The notes under the pieces: generated by a model
Database searches by the model: none
What the model saw: only the letters and a program-made list of their open reading frames with translations
Told to the model about the DNA's origin: nothing
In this document: piece by piece, positions 13,197-22,704 of the stretch
How positions within the stretch are numbered: the first letter of the stretch is position 1
How the letters are laid out: each line of letters begins with the position of its first letter
Assembly: GCA_944386565.1 (NCBI GenBank)
Contig: CALXBO010000010.1
Span: 1-55,641, forward strand
DNA: 55,641 nt
Reading direction: 5' to 3'
Source of the DNA: an uncultured Ruthenibacterium sp.
GTDB taxonomy: Bacteria > Bacillota > Clostridia > Oscillospirales > Ruminococcaceae
Position numbers and translations under genes: made by a program

Positions 13197-14573
13197 TCAG
13201 TCAATGACGGGCAGTTCGGCGTCTTCTTTCTCGTCAATGTGGGCCAGATAGTACTTTGTATCCTTTGCCACCATGCCGGACAGCAGAGCGACTGCCACGA
13301 GGTTCGGAATGGCCATCAGGGCGTTGAGAATGTCCGCGACATCCCAAACCATTTGAAGGTCGATGACCGGCGCGATGACGAGCACCGCACAGAACAGCAA
13401 GCGGTAGGGGATGAGAACCTTCTTGCCGAACAGGTATTCCGCGCCGCGCTCGCCGTAGTACGACCAGCCGAGGATCGTCGAATACGCGAACGTGATGATG
13501 CCCACGACGAGGATCAGCGGGCCGATGACCGGGATCTGCTCGAACGCGAGGTTCGTCAGGATGCCGCCGTCCGACACCGAGCCGAGGTCGATCTCCGGGT
13601 TTTTCAGAATGCTCGACACGAGCACGAGCCCCGTCATCAGGCAGACGACGACCGTGTCCCAGAACGTGCCGGTGGAGGAGACGAGCGCCTGGCGCACCGG
13701 GTTGCGCGCCTTGGCGGCTGCCGCCACGATGGGAGCGGAGCCGAGACCGGATTCGTTCGAGAACAGGCCGCGCGCCACGCCGTACCGCGCCGCGATCAGA
13801 ATGCCGCCGCCGACGATGCCGCCCGCCGCCGCGCCCGGCGTGAAGGCGAGACGCAGGATGACGCCGACCGTGGGAATGATGTAATCGTAGTTGATGCCGA
13901 GGATGACGACGCATCCGAGCACATAGAACGCCGCCATGAACGGCACGAGCTTTTCACACACACTCGCAATGGTGCGCACGCCGCCGAAGATCACAAGGCC
14001 TGTCAGGGCCGCGACCACGACGCCGACAGCGAGCGGCGCGATGTGGAAATTCGCGTTCATGACGGTCGAGATGGCGTTCACCTGAACGCTGCACCCGATG
14101 CCGAAGGTGGCAAGCGCCGTGAACAATGCAAACAGGCATGCCAGCCATTTGAGCCCGAGCCCGCGCTCGAGCGCATACATTGCGCCGCCGAGCACGCGGC
14201 CGTCGCGCGTCTTGACGCGGTACTTCTGTGCTACCAGAGACTCGGCGTACTTCGTGGCGATGCCGAGCACACCCGTCAGCCAGCACCAGAATACCGCGCC
14301 CGGGCCGCCCAGCGCGATGGCCGTGCCCACGCCGATGATGTTGCCCGTTCCGATGGTGGAGGCGAGCGCCGTCGTCAGCGCGCCGAACTGGCTGATGTCG
14401 CCCTCCGAGTCGTCGTCCCGGGTGACGGAGAGCCGGATGCCGAGAAACGTCTTGCGCTGAATGACGCCCGTGCGCACCGTCATGAAAATATGCGCGCCGT
14501 AGAGCAGAACGATCATGGGAACGCCCCACAGAAAGTCGTCCACGGCTTTGATCGCAGTTGCCAATACTTCCAT
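13197..14573 (-). CDS. agcS: Sodium:alanine symporter family (AGCS) transporter
   Basis: An inner-membrane carrier that takes up alanine or glycine with sodium. 458 residues, the usual family length, with about ten to eleven hydrophobic segments. Family signatures are visible: FGALTTALASTIGTGNIIGV near residues 64-83, GGPGAVFWCWLTGVLGIATK, RGLFSNESGLGSAPIVAAAA and the C-terminal STILGWSYYGERGAEYLFGK. The ATG start has a GAGGGGG site. It is a single gene with its own terminator; a possible extended -10 (TGATATAGT) lies upstream on the minus strand. Substrate preference between Ala and Gly cannot be told. Confidence 0.93.
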   Translation of the reverse strand: MEVLATAIKAVDDFLWGVPMIVLLYGAHIFMTVRTGVIQRKTFLGIRLSVTRDDDSEGDISQFGALTTALASTIGTGNIIGVGTAIALGGPGAVFWCWLTGVLGIATKYAESLVAQKYRVKTRDGRVLGGAMYALERGLGLKWLACLFALFTALATFGIGCSVQVNAISTVMNANFHIAPLAVGVVVAALTGLVIFGGVRTIASVCEKLVPFMAAFYVLGCVVILGINYDYIIPTVGVILRLAFTPGAAAGGIVGGGILIAARYGVARGLFSNESGLGSAPIVAAAAKARNPVRQALVSSTGTFWDTVVVCLMTGLVLVSSILKNPEIDLGSVSDGGILTNLAFEQIPVIGPLILVVGIITFAYSTILGWSYYGERGAEYLFGKKVLIPYRLLFCAVLVIAPVIDLQMVWDVADILNALMAIPNLVAVALLSGMVAKDTKYYLAHIDEKEDAELPVID

Positions 14574-14668
14574 TCGATTTCCCCCTCGCCGAAGTTCAAT
14601 TCCTTATTACTATATCATACCTATGCAGTGCCCGTCCAGTTTACGCGCCAAAACGGGAAGAGAATCCG

Positions 14669-14697
14669 TTGAGTTTGCAAAACGAAAGTGGTATAAT
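14669..14697 (+). promoter_or_regulatory. Promoter of the ruv operon
   Basis: TTGAGT (14669-14674), 17-bp spacer, TATAAT (14692-14697), 34 bases before the ruvC start. No LexA-type operator is evident to me. Confidence 0.7.
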
Positions 14698-14730
14698 AGA
14701 TTGATTTTAGTTACAGGGAGGTGCGGCACC

Positions 14731-15252
14731 GTGCGTGTGCTCGGGATCGACCCCGGCTATGCCATCGTCGGATTCGGCGCGCTGGACTACGAAAAGAACA
14801 AGTTCTCCGTGGTGCGGTACGGCGCCATCACCACGCAGTCCCACACACAGTTTGAGGACAGGCTCGAGGAGATCTACAACGATATGTGCCATCTTCTCGA
14901 CGCGCTGCGCCCGGACGCGATGGCGGTTGAGACGCTGTTCTTCACCACGAACAAGACCACGGCCATCGCGGTGGCCGAGGCGCGCGGCGTGATCCTGCTC
15001 TCGGCAAAGCAGGCGCACGTGCCGGTGTTCGAATACACGCCGATGCAGGTCAAGCAGAGCGTGTCCGGCTACGGCAAGGCGCCGAAAAAGCAGGTGCAGG
15101 AGATGACGAAGACCCTGCTCGGCCTGCAGGAGGTGCCGAAGCCGGACGACACGGCCGACGCGCTCGCCATGGCCATCTGTCACGCCTATTCCTACCGCTC
15201 GCTGCAGTACGGCGTCGCGCTGACGCGCCGCCAGCAGATGGGCTATTTCTGA
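14731..15252 (+). CDS. ruvC: Holliday junction endodeoxyribonuclease RuvC
   Basis: Cuts Holliday junctions symmetrically during recombination repair. 173 residues from the GTG at 14731, preceded by GGGAGGTG; the open frame upstream has no site. Acidic catalytic residues sit in LGIDPGYAIVGFG (Asp7), VETLFF (Glu) and DDTADALAMAICHA (paired Asp). Length is normal. First gene of ruvC-ruvA-ruvB with spacings of 15 and 3 bases. Confidence 0.96.
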   Translation: MRVLGIDPGYAIVGFGALDYEKNKFSVVRYGAITTQSHTQFEDRLEEIYNDMCHLLDALRPDAMAVETLFFTTNKTTAIAVAEARGVILLSAKQAHVPVFEYTPMQVKQSVSGYGKAPKKQVQEMTKTLLGLQEVPKPDDTADALAMAICHAYSYRSLQYGVALTRRQQMGYF

Positions 15253-15267
15253 TCGTTCGGAGGAACT

Positions 15268-15873
15268 ATGATTTACTGTCTCACCGGAAAAATTCTGGAA
15301 AAATCGGTGGATTCCGTTGTCGTTGACTGCGCGGGCGTCGGATATTTCGTCGCCGTCCCGTCGACGACGGCGGGGACGCTGCCCGGCGTGGGCGGCACGT
15401 GCACCGTATACACGCGCATGAACATCACGGAAAACGACGTCTCGCTGTTCGGGTTCGCCACGCGCGAAGAGCGCGAGATGTTTGATCTGCTCACCGGCGT
15501 GTCGGGCGTCGGTCCCAAAGCGGGGCTCGCCATCCTCAGTGTGCTGAGCGTGCAGAAGATCATCTTCGCCGTCTCGGGCGGCGACCACAAGGCACTCACG
15601 GCGGCGAACGGCGTGGGGCCGAAACTTGCGCAGCGCATCGTGCTCGAGCTGAAGGACAAGCTCGGCAAGGGTTTCGGCTCGTCGGTGCAGCTGTCCGACA
15701 TTCCGGGCGCGCAGGCCGCCCCGGCGGGCGCGATGCAGCAGGCCGCCGCCGCGCTCACGAGCCTCGGATACACGGGCAGCGAGGCCGCCGCCGCGCTCAG
15801 CGGGCTGGACGAAACGCTGCCGGTGTCCGAACTCATCCGCCTTGCTCTGCAGGGCATCGGAAAAAGGAGATAA
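15268..15873 (+). CDS. ruvA: Holliday junction branch migration protein RuvA
   Basis: Binds the four-way junction as a tetramer and loads RuvB. 201 residues: an OB-fold start (MIYCLTGKILEKSVDSVVVD), a helix-hairpin-helix middle (LLTGVSGVGPKAGLAIL and ANGVGPKLAQRIVLELKDKL) and the C-terminal domain III that contacts RuvB (AAAALTSLGYTGSEAAAALS). GGAGG precedes the ATG. Confidence 0.96.
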   Translation: MIYCLTGKILEKSVDSVVVDCAGVGYFVAVPSTTAGTLPGVGGTCTVYTRMNITENDVSLFGFATREEREMFDLLTGVSGVGPKAGLAILSVLSVQKIIFAVSGGDHKALTAANGVGPKLAQRIVLELKDKLGKGFGSSVQLSDIPGAQAAPAGAMQQAAAALTSLGYTGSEAAAALSGLDETLPVSELIRLALQGIGKRR

Positions 15874-15876
15874 GCC

Positions 15877-16947
15877 ATGGCAATCGAATCGGTAGACGTC
15901 AACCCCGCGGCGCGGCTCGTCAGCCCCGATCCCGAGCCCGAGGATTTTGACAACGAAGCCTCGCTCCGCCCGAAGACTCTCGATGAGTACATCGGGCAGG
16001 AGAAGGCAAAGGAAAACCTGAAAATCTATCTGCAGGCCGCGAAGATGCGCGGCGAATCGCTCGACCATCTGCTGCTGTACGGCCCTCCGGGCCTCGGCAA
16101 GACGACGCTCGCGTGCATCGTCGCACAGGAGATGGGCGTGCAGATCCGCATCACGTCCGGTCCGGCCATCGAGAAACCGGGCGACCTCGCGGCGCTTCTG
16201 ACGAACCTGCAGCCGGGCGACGTGCTCTTCATCGACGAAATCCACCGCCTGTCGCGGCAGGTGGAGGAAGTGCTCTATCCCGCGCTTGAGGACTACGCAC
16301 TGGATATTATGATCGGCAAGGGGCCGGGCGCGCAGTCCATCCGCATCAACCTGCCGCACTTCACGCTCGTGGGTGCGACGACGCGCGCGGGCCAGCTCAC
16401 CGGCCCTCTGCGCGACCGCTTCGGTGTGCTGCTCAAACTCGAGCTGTACTCGCCCGACGAACTCGCGCGCATCATCCGCCGCTCGGCGTCGATCCTCGGG
16501 GTCGACTGCACGCCGGAGGGCGCGCTCGAGATGGCGCAGTGCAGCCGCGGCACGCCGCGTGTGGCAAACCGCCTTCTGAAGCGCGTGCGCGACTTCGCGA
16601 TGGTCATGGGCAACGGCGAAGTGAACCGCGAGACGGCGCGCCATGCGCTGCGCCGCATGGACATCGACGAAAAAGGCCTTGACGAGCTCGACCGCAACGT
16701 GCTGCGGGCCATCATTGAGATGTACAACGGCGGCCCGGTGGGTCTGGAGACGCTGGCGGCGGCGCTCGGCGAGGAGGCCGTGACGCTTGAGGACGTGTGC
16801 GAGCCGTACCTGATGCAGATGGGCTATCTCACGCGCACGCCGCGGGGCCGCTGCGTGACGAAGTACGCCTACGAGCACCTCGGCATCCGCCAGCCCGGCG
16901 CACGGGAGAACCGCGACGACGGCCAGCAGAGCTTTGACGATCTGTAA
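15877..16947 (+). CDS. ruvB: Holliday junction branch migration helicase RuvB
   Basis: AAA+ ATPase motor of branch migration. 356 residues, with Walker [10 protein letters not shown], Walker B FIDEIHRL, sensor [18 protein letters not shown] containing the arginine finger, and the C-terminal winged helix ([17 protein letters not shown]). An N-terminal extension of about 30 residues precedes the usual [12 protein letters not shown]. The start lies three bases after ruvA, with AAAAGGAG upstream. Confidence 0.97.
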   Translation: MAIESVDVNPAARLVSPDPEPEDFDNEASLRPKTLDEYIGQEKAKENLKIYLQAAKMRGESLDHLLLYGPPGLGKTTLACIVAQEMGVQIRITSGPAIEKPGDLAALLTNLQPGDVLFIDEIHRLSRQVEEVLYPALEDYALDIMIGKGPGAQSIRINLPHFTLVGATTRAGQLTGPLRDRFGVLLKLELYSPDELARIIRRSASILGVDCTPEGALEMAQCSRGTPRVANRLLKRVRDFAMVMGNGEVNRETARHALRRMDIDEKGLDELDRNVLRAIIEMYNGGPVGLETLAAALGEEAVTLEDVCEPYLMQMGYLTRTPRGRCVTKYAYEHLGIRQPGARENRDDGQQSFDDL

Positions 16948-17032
16948 AGGGTAGAAATTTTCACATTTTCGGAATACAATGGCCTTGTCCGCCGCGCGGC
17001 CGGGCCACAACAAACGCATCGGAGGAACGACA

Positions 17033-17899
17033 GTGCGAGCGGCAGAAAACTGGAAAGACTACGAGCTGATCGACGCGACGGACGGCAACCGTCTGGAGCG
17101 CTGGGGCGAGACGATCCTCGTCCGCCCCGACCCGCAGGTGATCTGGAAGACGGGCGAGACGAACCATCTCTGGCGCTCGGCGCACGCGGTGTACCACCGC
17201 TCGGCGTCGGGCGGCGGAAAGTGGGAGTACCGGCGGAAGATGCCGCAGAAGTGGCAGATCCGGTATGATGACCTGACGCTGATCGTGTCGCCCACGGGCT
17301 TCAAGCACACGGGCGTGTTCCCGGAGCAGGCCGTCAACTGGGACCTGTACCGGCAGCTCATCGAGAAGGCCGGACGTCCGATCCGCGTGCTGAACCTGTT
17401 CGGCTACACGGGCGGCGCGACGCTGGCGTGCGCCGCGGCGGGCGCGAGCGTCTGCCACGTGGACGCGAGCAAGGGCATGGTGGCGTGGGCGCGCGAGAAC
17501 GCGGCCGCGTCGCATCTGTCCGAGCGCCCCATCCGCTGGATCGTGGACGACTGCGGCAAGTTCGTCGCGCGCGAGATCCGGCGCGGTTCGAAATACGACG
17601 CCATCATCATGGACCCGCCCAGCTACGGGCGCGGGCCGGGCGGCGAAGTGTGGAAGATCGAGGACAGCATTTACGATTTCATCGACCAGTGCGCACAGGT
17701 GCTCACGGACGAGCCCCTGTTCGTCGCGGTCAACAGCTATACGACGGGCCTTTCGCCCAGCGTGATGGAGTACATGCTCCGCATGCGCATCGCGTCCCGC
17801 TTCGGCGGCTCGACGTCGTGCGATGAGATCGGCCTGCCCGTCACCGCGACGGGCGGCGACGTCCCGTGCGGCGCGACGGCTCTGTGGACGGGAGTCTGA
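17033..17899 (+). CDS. Class I SAM-dependent methyltransferase, RlmI/RlmK-like
   Basis: 288 residues from the GTG at 17033, chosen for its GGAGG site; the frame is open to 16979 without one. The SAM motif I is LNLFGYTGGATLACAAAGA, motif II VCHVDASKGMVAWARENA, and the catalytic motif is IMDPPSYGRG, the DPPSY type of the 23S rRNA cytosine/guanine methyltransferases. No PUA domain is present, so it is a short relative. rRNA is the likely substrate; the base is not determinable here. It follows the ruv genes after an 85-bp gap. Confidence 0.85.
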   Translation: MRAAENWKDYELIDATDGNRLERWGETILVRPDPQVIWKTGETNHLWRSAHAVYHRSASGGGKWEYRRKMPQKWQIRYDDLTLIVSPTGFKHTGVFPEQAVNWDLYRQLIEKAGRPIRVLNLFGYTGGATLACAAAGASVCHVDASKGMVAWARENAAASHLSERPIRWIVDDCGKFVAREIRRGSKYDAIIMDPPSYGRGPGGEVWKIEDSIYDFIDQCAQVLTDEPLFVAVNSYTTGLSPSVMEYMLRMRIASRFGGSTSCDEIGLPVTATGGDVPCGATALWTGV

Positions 17900-17958
17900 G
17901 AGCGGAAAAGACGGACAGCCGGGCCTTTTGCCCGAAACAGACAGGGAAGGGAAAGAAC

Positions 17959-18822
17959 ATGAACGAGATGCTTCGCGCGCAGGATGTGACGTTCTCGTAT
18001 TCGCACGAGCAGCACAAGGCGCTCGACGGGCTCACCACACAGGTGACGCGCGGCGAGTTCGTGGCGGTGCTCGGCGCGAACGGGTGCGGAAAGTCCACGC
18101 TTGCCAAACATTTCAATGCCATTCTGCTCCCGTCGAGCGGGACTGTCTACATTGAAGACATTCCCACGACGGACGAAGACCGCCTTCTGGAAATGCGCCA
18201 GAAGGTCGGCATGGTGTTTCAGAATCCGGACAACCAGATCGTCGCCACCGTCGTGGAGGAGGACGTCGCGTTCGCACTGGAGAACCTGGGCGTGCCGCCC
18301 GCGGAGATCCGCACGCGCATCGACGAGGCCATGAAGATGGCGGGCATCTACAAGCACCGCGAAAAAGCGCCGCACAAGCTGTCCGGCGGACAGAAGCAGC
18401 GCGTCGCCATCGCGGGCGTGATCGCCATGCGCCCCGACTGCCTCATCCTCGATGAGGCGACGGCCATGCTCGACCCCATCGGGCGCGAGAAGGTCATGCG
18501 CACGGTCAAAACACTGAACCGCGACTACGGCATCACGGTCGTGCACATCACGCATTACATGGAGGAGGCCGCAATGGCCGACCGCGTCATCGTGATGAGC
18601 GAGGGGCACATCGCCATGGAGGGAGCGCCGAAAGAGGTGTTCAGCCGCGTGGACGAGGTCAAGGCGCTCCATCTGGACGTACCGCAGTCCGCCGAACTGT
18701 GCCATGCGCTCACGGCGGCGGGCCTGCCGATGCCGGACGATATCATCGGCGTGGACGAGTGCGCCGCCGCGCTGTACAAAGCCATCACGGGAAAGGAGGC
18801 GCCTGTATGTCCGCAGCCGTAA
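17959..18822 (+). CDS. ecfA1: ECF transporter ATPase EcfA1
   Basis: One of two ATPases of the shared vitamin/metal uptake module. 287 residues from the ATG at 17959. Walker A is GANGCGKST, Q-loop MVFQNPDNQIV, signature LSGGQKQR, Walker B CLILDEATAMLDP, H-loop HITHYMEEA. No substrate-binding S component is encoded nearby, as is usual for group II modules that serve several S components. The next gene starts 16 bases inside it. Confidence 0.95.
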   Translation: MNEMLRAQDVTFSYSHEQHKALDGLTTQVTRGEFVAVLGANGCGKSTLAKHFNAILLPSSGTVYIEDIPTTDEDRLLEMRQKVGMVFQNPDNQIVATVVEEDVAFALENLGVPPAEIRTRIDEAMKMAGIYKHREKAPHKLSGGQKQRVAIAGVIAMRPDCLILDEATAMLDPIGREKVMRTVKTLNRDYGITVVHITHYMEEAAMADRVIVMSEGHIAMEGAPKEVFSRVDEVKALHLDVPQSAELCHALTAAGLPMPDDIIGVDECAAALYKAITGKEAPVCPQP

Positions 18823-19682
18823 AGATCGAACATCTCTCCTATATTTACAGCGAGGGCATGCCGGATGCTTCCGTCGCCCTCGACGACGTGAGTTTTGAGA
18901 TCGAGGAGGGGCAGTTCATCGGCGTCATCGGCTCGACGGGCTGCGGCAAATCGACGCTCATCAGCCACTTCAACGGCATCAACCGCCCCACGAAAGGACA
19001 TGTCTGCATTGACGGCGAGGACATCTGGGCCAATCCCAAGGACATCCGCCGCTTCCGCTTCAAGGTCGGGCTCGTGTTTCAGTATCCCGAATATCAGCTG
19101 TTCGAGGAGACGGTGTATAAGGATATCGCGTTCGGCCCGGCGAACATGGGGCTCGACGAGCAGGAGATCGACCGCCGCGTGCGCCGCGCCGCCGAGTTCT
19201 GCGGCATCACGCAGCGCGTTCTCGACGCGAGCCCGTTCGAGTTGTCCGGCGGCCAGAAGCGCCGCGTGGCCATTGCGGGCGTGCTGGCGATGGAGCCGAA
19301 GATCCTCGTCCTCGACGAGCCGGCCGCCGGTCTCGACCCCGAGGGGCGCGACACCATCCTCGGCCAGATCAAGACATGGCACAAGGAGACGGGCACGACG
19401 ACCATACTCGTCAGCCACTCGATGGAGGACATCGCAAAATACGCCGACAAGGTGCTCGTGCTGAACGCCGGGCACATCGCCATGTACGACGAGACGGCGA
19501 AGGTGTTCGCCCGCGCGCCGGAACTGCTGGCGCTGGGCCTGAGCGTACCGGAAGTGACGAAGGTGTTCCTGCGCCTGCGTGAGATGGGGCTCGACATCCC
19601 GGCCGACGTGTACACCATCCCGTACGCCGTCAAGACCGTGCTCGCGGCGAAAGCCACGCGGGAAGGAGGCTCCGCATGCTGA
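18807..19682 (+). CDS. ecfA2: ECF transporter ATPase EcfA2
   Basis: Second ATPase of the module. 291 residues from the ATG at 18807 (AAAGGAGG upstream, inside ecfA1). Walker A is GSTGCGKST, Q-loop LVFQYPEYQLF, signature LSGGQKRR, Walker B ILVLDEPAAGLDP, H-loop LVSHSMEDI. The start overlaps ecfA1 and the end overlaps ecfT by seven bases, so the three are translated together. Confidence 0.95.
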   Translation: MSAAVKIEHLSYIYSEGMPDASVALDDVSFEIEEGQFIGVIGSTGCGKSTLISHFNGINRPTKGHVCIDGEDIWANPKDIRRFRFKVGLVFQYPEYQLFEETVYKDIAFGPANMGLDEQEIDRRVRRAAEFCGITQRVLDASPFELSGGQKRRVAIAGVLAMEPKILVLDEPAAGLDPEGRDTILGQIKTWHKETGTTTILVSHSMEDIAKYADKVLVLNAGHIAMYDETAKVFARAPELLALGLSVPEVTKVFLRLREMGLDIPADVYTIPYAVKTVLAAKATREGGSAC

Positions 19683-20491
19683 GAGATATCACCATCGGCC
19701 AGCACTTCCCGGGCAATTCCCCCGTGCACACGATGGACCCGCGCGTGAAGATCCTTCTCACCATCGCATACATCGTGATGCTGTTCATCGGTTCGAACCC
19801 GCTCGGGCTCGCGATCTCCACCGTGTTTCTCGCGCTGCTGTACGGAATATCGAAGATTCCGCTCAAGCTCATCGCGCGGAGCATCAAGCCGATCCTGCCC
19901 ATCATCGCGTTCACGGCGGTGCTCAACCTGTTCCTTCTCTCGGGCAGCGGCGAGCCGCTGTTCCAGTGGTGGATCTTCCGCATCTATCCCGAGAGCATCG
20001 AGTACACCATCATCATGGCCGTGCGCATCATCTGCCTGATCGCCGGCACGAGCCTGTTGACGTACACCACCAGCCCCATCGTCCTCACCGACGCCATCGA
20101 GCGGCTTCTGTATCCGCTGTCGCGTCTGCACCTGCCGGTGCATGAGCTGGCGATGATGATGACGATCGCGCTGCGCTTCATCCCGACGCTCATCGAGGAG
20201 ACGGAGAAGATCATGAACGCGCAGAAGGCGCGCGGCGCGCAGCTCGACTCCGGCACGCTGAAACAGCGTGTGCAGGCGCTCATCCCGGTGCTCATCCCGC
20301 TGTTTATCTCGGCGTTCCGCCGGGCGGACGAGCTGGCGATGGCCATGGAGTGCCGCTGCTATCACGGCGGCGAGGGCCGCACGCGCCTCAAGCAGCTGCG
20401 CCTGCGTGCGAGCGACGTCGTCTACGGCCTCATCTGCGCCGTAGTGTTTGTGCTCATCGGTCTGTCGAACCTCTGGTTCCCCTCGATCTGA
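19676..20491 (+). CDS. ecfT: ECF transporter transmembrane component EcfT
   Basis: Membrane scaffold joining the ATPases to exchangeable S components. 271 residues, with about six hydrophobic helices. The two coupling-helix motifs are present as ARG-type signatures: NAQKARGAQL and AMECRCYHGGEGRT. It begins DITIGQHFPGNSPVHTMDPR, the conserved N-terminus of this family. GGAGG precedes the ATG; truA follows after 12 bases. Confidence 0.95.
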   Translation: MLRDITIGQHFPGNSPVHTMDPRVKILLTIAYIVMLFIGSNPLGLAISTVFLALLYGISKIPLKLIARSIKPILPIIAFTAVLNLFLLSGSGEPLFQWWIFRIYPESIEYTIIMAVRIICLIAGTSLLTYTTSPIVLTDAIERLLYPLSRLHLPVHELAMMMTIALRFIPTLIEETEKIMNAQKARGAQLDSGTLKQRVQALIPVLIPLFISAFRRADELAMAMECRCYHGGEGRTRLKQLRLRASDVVYGLICAVVFVLIGLSNLWFPSI

Positions 20492-20503
20492 CGGAGGGGC
20501 GCC

Positions 20504-21247
20504 ATGCAGGTTCTTATCACAATGCAGTTCGACGGCACGAATTACCACGGCTTTCAGGTGCAGAAAAACGCGCTGAGCGTGTGCGAGGTGCTCCAGAACG
20601 CCCTCGAACGCCTGTACGGAGAGCGGCCGCCCGTCAAGGGCTGTTCGCGCACCGACGCGGGCGTGCACGCGGAAGGGTACTGCGTCAGTTACTGTCAGCC
20701 CAAGCCCATCGCGCCGGAAAAACTGCCGCTTGCCGTCAACCGGTTCCTGCCGGACGATATCCGCGTGCTTTCCGCGCGTGAAGTGGATGAAGATTTCCAC
20801 GCGCGCTATTCGTCCGTATCAAAGGAGTATATCTACCGGGTGCGCAACAGCCGCGTGGCGGATGTGTTCCGCGGCCGGTACGAGTGGCGCGTTTCCGCTC
20901 CGCTGGACGTTGCTGCGATGCAGCGCGCCGCGCTCCTCGCGTGCGGCACGCACGATTTCAAAGCATTCATGTCCTCGGGCAGCGACATTGAGGACACCGT
21001 CCGCACGGTGCATTTCTTCCGTGTGGAGAAAACGGGAGATGAAATTGTGTTTCATATCTGCGCCGACGGATATCTGTACAATATGGTGCGCATTCTCGTC
21101 GGAACGCTCATTGAAGCGGGCGCGCACCGGATGCGGGCGGAGGAGATGGCGGACGTCATTGCGTCCCGCGACCGCGCCCGGGCGGGCGACACCGCTCCGG
21201 CACAGGGCCTGTGCCTGTACCGCGTAAACTACGGATTCTCACAGTAA
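20504..21247 (+). CDS. truA: tRNA pseudouridine(38-40) synthase TruA
   Basis: Isomerises uridines 38-40 in the tRNA anticodon stem. 247 residues. The catalytic Asp is in SRTDAGVHAEGY (about residue 52), with the family motifs FDGTNYHGFQVQ and YLYNMVRILVGTLIEAG. The ecfA1-ecfA2-ecfT-truA order is a common Firmicute arrangement. The ATG follows GGAGGGG. Confidence 0.96.
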   Translation: MQVLITMQFDGTNYHGFQVQKNALSVCEVLQNALERLYGERPPVKGCSRTDAGVHAEGYCVSYCQPKPIAPEKLPLAVNRFLPDDIRVLSAREVDEDFHARYSSVSKEYIYRVRNSRVADVFRGRYEWRVSAPLDVAAMQRAALLACGTHDFKAFMSSGSDIEDTVRTVHFFRVEKTGDEIVFHICADGYLYNMVRILVGTLIEAGAHRMRAEEMADVIASRDRARAGDTAPAQGLCLYRVNYGFSQ

Positions 21248-21257
21248 GGATAATGCT

Positions 21258-22679
21258 ATGGACCTTTTTCCGCCCGATTTCCCGCAGAAACCAAAGCGGG
21301 AGACCGATGAAACAACCAAAATGCCTCCGACCCGTTCCCGGCCGCAGAATCAGCGCGGCCCGTCGAACGGCGCGGATGAGCAGAAGCCCTATGCTCCGCT
21401 GACGGTCAACCACGCGCGTCTGGAGCGCCTGCGGCTGAAAAAACGCCGCCGCCGCATCCGTATGGCGGTGGTTGTGTCGGTCGCGCTGGCCTGTGTGCTG
21501 GTCTACTTCACCGGGCTGTACGGCACGTCCATCGCGCTGCTCGGCGATCTGACGGACAGCGTGGTGATCGCGCTCACGCCGGGAGGCGGCTTCCCGCTGG
21601 AGATGAACATGGAGGAACTGACCGACGTGCAGCCGCTCGCGGGCGGATTCGCCGCACTGGACGGCAGGGAACTGACCATGTGGTCGGCCTCTGGCAAGGA
21701 ACTGCGGCGCGTGCAGCACGGGTATTCCGAACCGTGCATCACAACGGGCAACACCCGCGTATGTATTTACGACCGCGGCTCCAACGCCCTGCGCGTGGAG
21801 GGGCGGCGCAGCACGCTTTCCGACAAGACGAATACACTGAAGGGAAACGCCATCCTCGCGGAGATGAGCCCGAACGGGACGCTTGCCGTATTCACCGACA
21901 AAGGGCTGGAAGTATACGACCCGATGTTCAACCTCATCTGGTACTGGAACCGGACGGACGCACTGCCGCTCGCAATGGCTTTCGACAGCGGAAACCGCAA
22001 GTTTGCGGCGGCGCTTGTGGAGTCGCGCGGCGGCGCTCTGTCGTCTACCGTGTATCTGTTTGAGACGGGAAAGAGCGAGGCGATCGCCGAGATCCAGGCG
22101 GACGACGCCATGCCTGTCGCCATGAAATATCTGTCCTCCGGCAGCCTGCTGTGCGTGTTTGACACGCGCGCCGTGATCTATGATACGGCCACCGGGCAGC
22201 AGACGGCTTCGTATGAATACGGAACGCGCGTTCTGCAGAGCGTTTCCACCGGATCGGGGCTCAATACGGTTTTGCTCTTCTCCGACGTGGACACTTCGCG
22301 CCATGCGGAAGTCATTGTTCTGGACGAGACGCTGTCCGAAGCGGGGCGCGCGGAGCTGAACACGCGCAGTCTGCGCGTGGCGTCCGACCGCACCGGGACC
22401 TATGTCATGACGGACGACAGCGTCGTGACGTTTGCGCTGGACGGAACGCTCTGCGGCGAGACTCTTCTGGACGAGACGCCGCAGCGGATCGTCTGTGCCG
22501 GGAAACTGTACCTGTTCGCCGGGGATACGGCGTTCGAATTTACTCCGCCGGGCAAACCGGCGGAAGGGGCATCGCCCGCCGTGACCGACCTGCGCGAAGA
22601 CTCTTCGGAGGAGCAGGCACAGAGCGGGGACGCTTCATCATCAACGGCGGATGCATCCGCTTCGGCCGCGGCTCAGTAG
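21258..22679 (+). CDS. DUF5711-like membrane-anchored beta-propeller protein
   Basis: 473 residues. A Pro/Arg-rich cytoplasmic start of about 65 residues (KKRRRRIR just before the membrane) is followed by one transmembrane helix (MAVVVSVALACVLVYFTGLY) and a large extracytoplasmic part with repeated beta-blade-like strands (AILAEMSPNGTLAVFTDKGL, DALPLAMAFDSGNRKFAAAL). It ends in an acidic, Ser/Ala-rich tail. This matches the DUF5711-like proteins near cvpA and clp genes in Clostridia; the function is unknown. It is 10 bases after truA and 25 before the cvpA-like gene. Confidence 0.7.
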   Translation: MDLFPPDFPQKPKRETDETTKMPPTRSRPQNQRGPSNGADEQKPYAPLTVNHARLERLRLKKRRRRIRMAVVVSVALACVLVYFTGLYGTSIALLGDLTDSVVIALTPGGGFPLEMNMEELTDVQPLAGGFAALDGRELTMWSASGKELRRVQHGYSEPCITTGNTRVCIYDRGSNALRVEGRRSTLSDKTNTLKGNAILAEMSPNGTLAVFTDKGLEVYDPMFNLIWYWNRTDALPLAMAFDSGNRKFAAALVESRGGALSSTVYLFETGKSEAIAEIQADDAMPVAMKYLSSGSLLCVFDTRAVIYDTATGQQTASYEYGTRVLQSVSTGSGLNTVLLFSDVDTSRHAEVIVLDETLSEAGRAELNTRSLRVASDRTGTYVMTDDSVVTFALDGTLCGETLLDETPQRIVCAGKLYLFAGDTAFEFTPPGKPAEGASPAVTDLREDSSEEQAQSGDASSSTADASASAAAQ

Positions 22680-22704
22680 CCGCCCGGGAAAGAAAGGAAT
22701 CGCT

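Noticed and set aside
13131..14672. A 513-codon plus-strand frame opposite the alanine symporter
   Set aside because: The symporter on the minus strand has family signatures, ribosome site and terminator; the plus frame is low-complexity Asp/Arg/His.
14707..17019. A 770-codon minus-strand frame opposite ruvC-ruvA-ruvB
   Set aside because: ruvABC is unambiguous on the plus strand; the minus frame shows no domain.
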